Shown in pieces: positions 8,601-10,999 of a stretch of 10,999 nt of DNA. The notes below the pieces were generated by a model. The model saw only the letters and a list, made by a program, of their open reading frames with translations. It had not been told where the DNA came from and did not search any database. Position numbers and translations under genes: made by a program. Each line of letters starts with the position of its first letter. Positions within the stretch are counted from its first letter, which is position 1. This DNA comes from an uncultured Lachnospiraceae bacterium (lineage in GTDB: Bacteria > Bacillota > Clostridia > Lachnospirales > Lachnospiraceae). The stretch covers positions 1-10,999 of the forward strand of contig CADBUD010000376.1 of NCBI GenBank assembly GCA_902797785.1. The letters are read 5' to 3'.

Positions 8601-10635
8601 GCCGACCACCCTCACCTGGGAAGAAAAAGGCGTAAAAGTAACACAGGAAATGGCCTTCCCATCCGAAAACACCAAACTTACCGTAAGTACTCTGGAGGGA
8701 AAGACAGCACAGGCCTTCAACATGAAGCTCCGTGTTCCATATTGGGCGACCAATGGATTTACCGTAAAATTAAATAACGAAACTGTCATTGAAAATCCGG
8801 AAATCAGCACCTATGTAGAATTAAAGAATGTAACATCTGGAGATGTTATCGAAATCCAGATGCCTTGGACACTCCATTTAGACAAGACCCCGGACAAAAT
8901 CGGCACCTCTGAAGTCGCCAGCGTAATGTATGGACCATACGTCATGGCAGCACAGATCGACAGCACCGACTGGAAGACCTTAGTATTATCCAGCAACCTC
9001 TCCGATTCCATCAAGGTTTCCAAAAACGAAACCACCGGGTTCCCGACCCTGACTGCGAACGGATATAACTTTGCTCCAATGTTCTCCCCGGAATATGCGA
9101 CAAAAGCCTACGACGCATACTTTAAAGTATTAACAGCCAATGACGATGGAAGCAAGTGGTACGAAGCATCTGTTACAAACACAACCCCAAAATTTGGTTC
9201 CCTCACCATCAGTGCAGATATGGTAAAAGAAGGAACGGAATTGGTCATCACAGCAGCTCCAAATGATGGCTACATGGTAAAGCTTTTGACCATCAACGGC
9301 GAAAAAGTCGAAATTGGCGCTGATAATACCTATACGGTAAAAAATGTTTCCAGCGACCTTGTCGTCGAAGGAAGCTTCCGCCTGATCAACCCTCCGACAC
9401 CGGATCCGGCACACTTAGAATATACGGCGGCCGTATCCTCCGATTATACCTCCAGCTGGGAAAATCTTGATGGTATCATGACCGATTGGGAGCCAACACA
9501 GTCCGCAGCCGGCACAGGAAAAGGATGGGGCAACTGGTCTCAGACTGAGGGTTCCGAACACTACGTACAGTATGAGTGGGATACCGAAGTCACCATGGAC
9601 ACCTTCCAGATCTACTGGTATGATGACGGCGGCGGTACAAGAATCCCAGCCAGCATCAAATTCCTTTACATCGATGAAAATGGTGCTTGGAAGGAAGCAG
9701 AAATGCTCTCCAAATACGAAGATGTCATCAAGACCGATGCTTATAACACCATCAAAATCACACCGATCAAGACGACTGCAGTAAAAATGGTACTCACGGT
9801 ATTATCCGGCGGCGCTGCAAACGGCGTTCTTCGCTGGAAAGTCAGCGATGAATCCTCCACTCCGACACCTGCCACAGACAAGACCGCTTTAGCTGCTGCC
9901 ATCCAATCTGCAGAAGCCCTGTCGGAAAAAGATTACACCACAGACAGCTGGAAAGCTTTCTCTGATGCCCTTGCTGCCGCAAAGAAAGTAAATGAAAAGG
10001 CAGACGCCATACAGACAGAAGTAGACGCCGCAGCTGACGCATTGAAAAACGCACAGAATGCATTAGTAAAAGCTTCCGGCGATACCATCAATGAGCAGAG
10101 CGCTCCGGCAAATGTCAAAGCTGCCTGGAAGGGAGCAAAAAAAGTACAGATCAGCTGGTCCGCTGCAAAAGGCGCAGTATCCTACATCGTATCCCGTTCC
10201 TACAGCAAGACCGGTACTTATACAAAACTTGGTACCGTAAAGACAACATCCTACTTAGATAAGAACGCTGCATTAGGAAAGACCGCATACTATAAAGTAA
10301 CTGCTGTAAATGGAAACAAGACAGCCAGCAGTACAATTGCTTCTGCCACAGTATTAAAAACACCGGCAAAAGTAAAAGTCACAGCAAAGAAGAAAAAAGT
10401 CACCGTTTCCTTTAAAAAGACAGCAGGTGCAAATGGATATGAGATTTATCGTTCAAATAAAAAATCAAAAGGATATAAGAAAGCTGCTGTTCTGAAAGGC
10501 GCAAAGAAAGTCAAAAAAGTATTCAAATCCGTAAAGAAAGGAACCTATTACTACAAAGTACGGGCATTCAAGACCGTGAATGGAAAGAAAGTCTATACCG
10601 GTTATGGAAAAGCTGTAAAGATTAAAGTGAAATAA
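5665..10635 (+). CDS. Secreted multimodular beta-L-arabinofuranosidase (DUF1680; GH127/GH146 type)
   Basis: Exported glycosidase of 1656 residues, predicted to release L-arabinose from beta-L-arabinofuranosyl groups of plant glycans. Order: signal peptide (1 to about 34, ending SVQA-A); LamG/concanavalin-like domain (about 40-262, possible glycan binding); two similar Ig-like domains (about 268-352 and 364-447); a Big_4-like domain (about 452-527, with WPN in its core); the catalytic region (about 540-1160); a short repeat domain of InlB-B or similar type (about 1165-1240); an F5/8 C-like (discoidin/CBM32-type) domain (about 1250-1395); FIVAR (about 1404-1471); and two fibronectin III-like domains (about 1480-1563 and 1566-1656). 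Catalytic hallmarks are GHSTGHYMSALA (605-616), GEKF with Glu855, NCETCAAYNMLKLT and TCCHGTGMENH. By analogy with B. longum HypBA1, Glu874, Cys876, Cys949 and Cys950 would bind zinc, Cys949 being nucleophile; Glu855 or Glu859 would be acid/base. The CC-x-GTGMEN form suggests GH146 more than classic GH127. No LPXTG anchor or S-layer domain is seen. Confidence 0.88.
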   Translation: MKQYNVLKQTLAFVLTLAMVLTGTFPNGIASVQAAQKDDLLLYYDFDLQNSFATQINDVSGHMNAGELKSNSGGSVEGTYSISNVNIYGNTVKALKLTGGDSGPYLKLPDGILNGHDAVTISMWVNLSTDNGYQRIWDFGNDTTSYMYLLSDGGNEGFIGYAAAITTGGWSKETGVQKGTNISKNRWVLTTVVMDGSTMSLYENGTLIGTKDTGIKVSDLGATVGNYIGKGQFNDNPTEGQFAEVKIFDKALSAEEVAAMYTVDDAGIVAGDKAELSLGDTSAITSDFALPTKGVNESTITWSSTNPAIQIEDGTAKVTRPAQGAENAVGKLTATITYNEASDTKDFDVVVISEYTDEQIVNHDAEAAVKAVGDLSSIMGDITLPLTGEWGSTITWTSANSAIKIEDGTAKVTRPEVGSENISGKLTATISFGSKKATKEIDATVLAYREAASISKVDDINVTTIKGHSPSLPNFVKVTYSDGSYNKLKTIWPNKIEASQYTSAGKFTVEGSIVGETTKITANVTVVDQQEVAKYAVSKEFDLSDISLDGDSILTQNRARDLVYLKLLDNKRMLYNFYNTFGQTDKIKNVQPLGGWDEPSGLLRGHSTGHYMSALALAYASTGDSELKTKLDEMVSELRTLQKMSSGNTTAFTSKGTDQKVWSTNPAEWGEGFLSAYSPDQFALLEKYTPYAQIWAPYYTLHKLIAGLLDAYYYTGNTEALEAAEALGSWVYTRLSACTANQLSTMWAMYIAGEFGGFNESLAKLYLYTGNEKFLNAAKLFDNTDFFNYLSNNVDDIAGHHANQHIPQIIGAIEMYNATVKKGSPEIYYYDIAENFWRMTVSRYAYSIGGVGTGEKFTEAYKQAANIAGTTNCETCAAYNMLKLTKMLNKYNPDDAEYMDYYERTLYNQILASQTPNVTASLHNGTTYMLPIGPGSTRDFGDDYNSFTCCHGTGMENHVKYQEAAYEKTDDTLYVSLYMPTTLTWEEKGVKVTQEMAFPSENTKLTVSTLEGKTAQAFNMKLRVPYWATNGFTVKLNNETVIENPEISTYVELKNVTSGDVIEIQMPWTLHLDKTPDKIGTSEVASVMYGPYVMAAQIDSTDWKTLVLSSNLSDSIKVSKNETTGFPTLTANGYNFAPMFSPEYATKAYDAYFKVLTANDDGSKWYEASVTNTTPKFGSLTISADMVKEGTELVITAAPNDGYMVKLLTINGEKVEIGADNTYTVKNVSSDLVVEGSFRLINPPTPDPAHLEYTAAVSSDYTSSWENLDGIMTDWEPTQSAAGTGKGWGNWSQTEGSEHYVQYEWDTEVTMDTFQIYWYDDGGGTRIPASIKFLYIDENGAWKEAEMLSKYEDVIKTDAYNTIKITPIKTTAVKMVLTVLSGGAANGVLRWKVSDESSTPTPATDKTALAAAIQSAEALSEKDYTTDSWKAFSDALAAAKKVNEKADAIQTEVDAAADALKNAQNALVKASGDTINEQSAPANVKAAWKGAKKVQISWSAAKGAVSYIVSRSYSKTGTYTKLGTVKTTSYLDKNAALGKTAYYKVTAVNGNKTASSTIASATVLKTPAKVKVTAKKKKVTVSFKKTAGANGYEIYRSNKKSKGYKKAAVLKGAKKVKKVFKSVKKGTYYYKVRAFKTVNGKKVYTGYGKAVKIKVK
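6466..7005 (+). repeat. Tandem pair of related Ig-like domains inside the glycosidase
   Basis: Residues 268-352 and 364-447 are two copies of the same atypical bacterial Ig-like fold. The cores read ITWSSTNPAIQIEDGTAKV and ITWTSANSAIKIEDGTAKV, each followed by TRP, then GKLTATI in both. The DNA differs mainly at silent positions, so the duplication is not fresh. These domains usually act as rigid spacers holding a catalytic module away from the cell or a binding module. Confidence 0.8.
10360..10632 (+). other. Lysine-rich C-terminal fibronectin III-like domain
   Basis: Residues 1566-1656 of the glycosidase hold 29 lysines and 2 arginines against a single glutamate, a very strong positive charge. 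The strand pattern (VTVSFKKTAGANGYEIYRS, YYYKVRAF, YTGYGKA) is that of a fibronectin III-like domain common at the ends of Lachnospiraceae surface proteins. With no sorting signal present, charge-based binding to wall teichoic acid or to acidic pectin is a reasonable guess. Confidence 0.7.
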
Positions 10636-10683
10636 GATTTACTTTTCACTGGAAGTCCCGGTTCTTCCATCCTCCAAAAATAT

Positions 10684-10748
10684 ACCTGATATGAAGATTT
10701 CATACCGTTGCTTTTTATGATATTAAAATCTTCATATCAGGTTTTTTT
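10684..10748 (+). terminator. Rho-independent terminator after the glycosidase gene
   Basis: A perfect 17-bp stem pairs 10684-10700 with 10726-10742 (core CTGATATGAAGATTT and its complement). It encloses a 25-base loop in which CATA and TATG can pair further. Seven Ts (10742-10748) follow, and the stem begins 48 bases after the stop codon. The left side is preceded by an A-run (10676-10680), so it could also stop transcription coming from the other direction. Confidence 0.9.
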
Positions 10749-10999
10749 GTCTGAAGGTGTCGTTTCAATCCAGCAAATATGAATATACCGATTCTTAAGA
10801 TCATTCTTTTCACCCTTCTCTGTTCATCCTTCATCCGACTAAAATCCGGTACAACTCATGAACAAAATGGTAAAATTCATGTGAGACTTTTTTTCTTTTC
10901 AAAAGACTAACAGATATAGAACGAAAAATCATGATAATTTTCAAACTCACCTATGGAAAAATACAGAAATTTTTTAAAAATCATTGTATCTGACAGGTA
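10749..10999. other. AT-rich intergenic end of window, no convincing gene
   Basis: About 250 bases follow the terminator. No + strand frame of useful length is seen. On the - strand a frame is open from the window edge down to a TAG at 10907-10909 (30 residues, no recognised motif); it could be the tail of a convergent gene or chance. A weak hairpin is listed separately. Confidence 0.4.
10855..10894 (+). terminator. Weak hairpin followed by a T-run
   Basis: CTCATGAA (10855-10862) can pair with TTCATGTGAG (10876-10885) through a two-base bulge. The loop is 13 bases, and a run of seven Ts follows at 10888-10894. The stem is short and AT-rich, so this may be a backup terminator or chance. Confidence 0.25.

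Noticed and set aside
10651..10668. GGAAG/CTTCC hairpin just after the glycosidase stop
   Set aside because: The stem is only 5 bp with an 8-base loop and no T-run after it; the strong terminator follows 16 bases later.
10715..10804. 29-residue - strand frame with an AGGGTG-like site upstream
   Set aside because: Half of it runs through the perfect terminator hairpin, and the product shows no recognisable motif, so coding is unlikely.
1..10999. CRISPR arrays, tRNA or rRNA genes, insertion sequences, phage genes
   Set aside because: No spaced direct repeats, cloverleaf-like segments, transposase motifs or integrase motifs were seen on reading either strand.

Overview
The window looks like a piece of a Gram-positive, anaerobic, plant-glycan-degrading Firmicute, most plausibly a gut-type Lachnospiraceae/Clostridia. 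The reasons are moderately low GC, strong AAGGAGG-type ribosome binding sites, a YesM/YesN-type two-component system, a lipobox lipoprotein, and a giant secreted glycosidase with Ig-like, FIVAR and lysine-rich fibronectin-like modules. The genus cannot be fixed from the sequence alone. All recognised genes lie on the + strand.

Layout. (1) 1-1425: a YesM-type membrane histidine kinase, cut at its 5' end by the window edge. (2) 1440-2951: its YesN-type response regulator (REC plus C-terminal AraC HTH), starting 14 bases after the kinase stop. (3) 2981-4198: a family 1 extracellular sugar-binding lipoprotein of an ABC importer; no permease or ATPase genes are in the window. (4) 4244-4546: a small Dabb (stress-responsive alpha/beta barrel) protein. 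(5) 4590-5534: an L-lactate dehydrogenase. (6) A 130-base AT-rich leader. (7) 5665-10635: a 1656-residue secreted DUF1680-type (GH127/GH146) beta-L-arabinofuranosidase with about nine modules. (8) A perfect 17-bp stem terminator (10684-10748), then about 250 bases without a convincing gene.

How the genes may work together (inference). The kinase and regulator would sense an extracellular cue, probably tied to glycan availability. The lipoprotein would bind a released sugar or present it to the sensor. The secreted enzyme would release L-arabinose from beta-L-arabinofuranosyl-capped plant glycans. The first five genes are tightly spaced and could be one transcript. The glycosidase follows a longer AT-rich gap and may have its own promoter. 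Lactate dehydrogenase would dispose of reducing equivalents during fermentation, but its place in this locus is unusual.

Nothing here is clearly a new kind of system. The best leads are the architecture and charge pattern of the glycosidase, the Dabb-LDH pair inserted in a carbohydrate locus, and a possible anti-Shine-Dalgarno element in the glycosidase leader.
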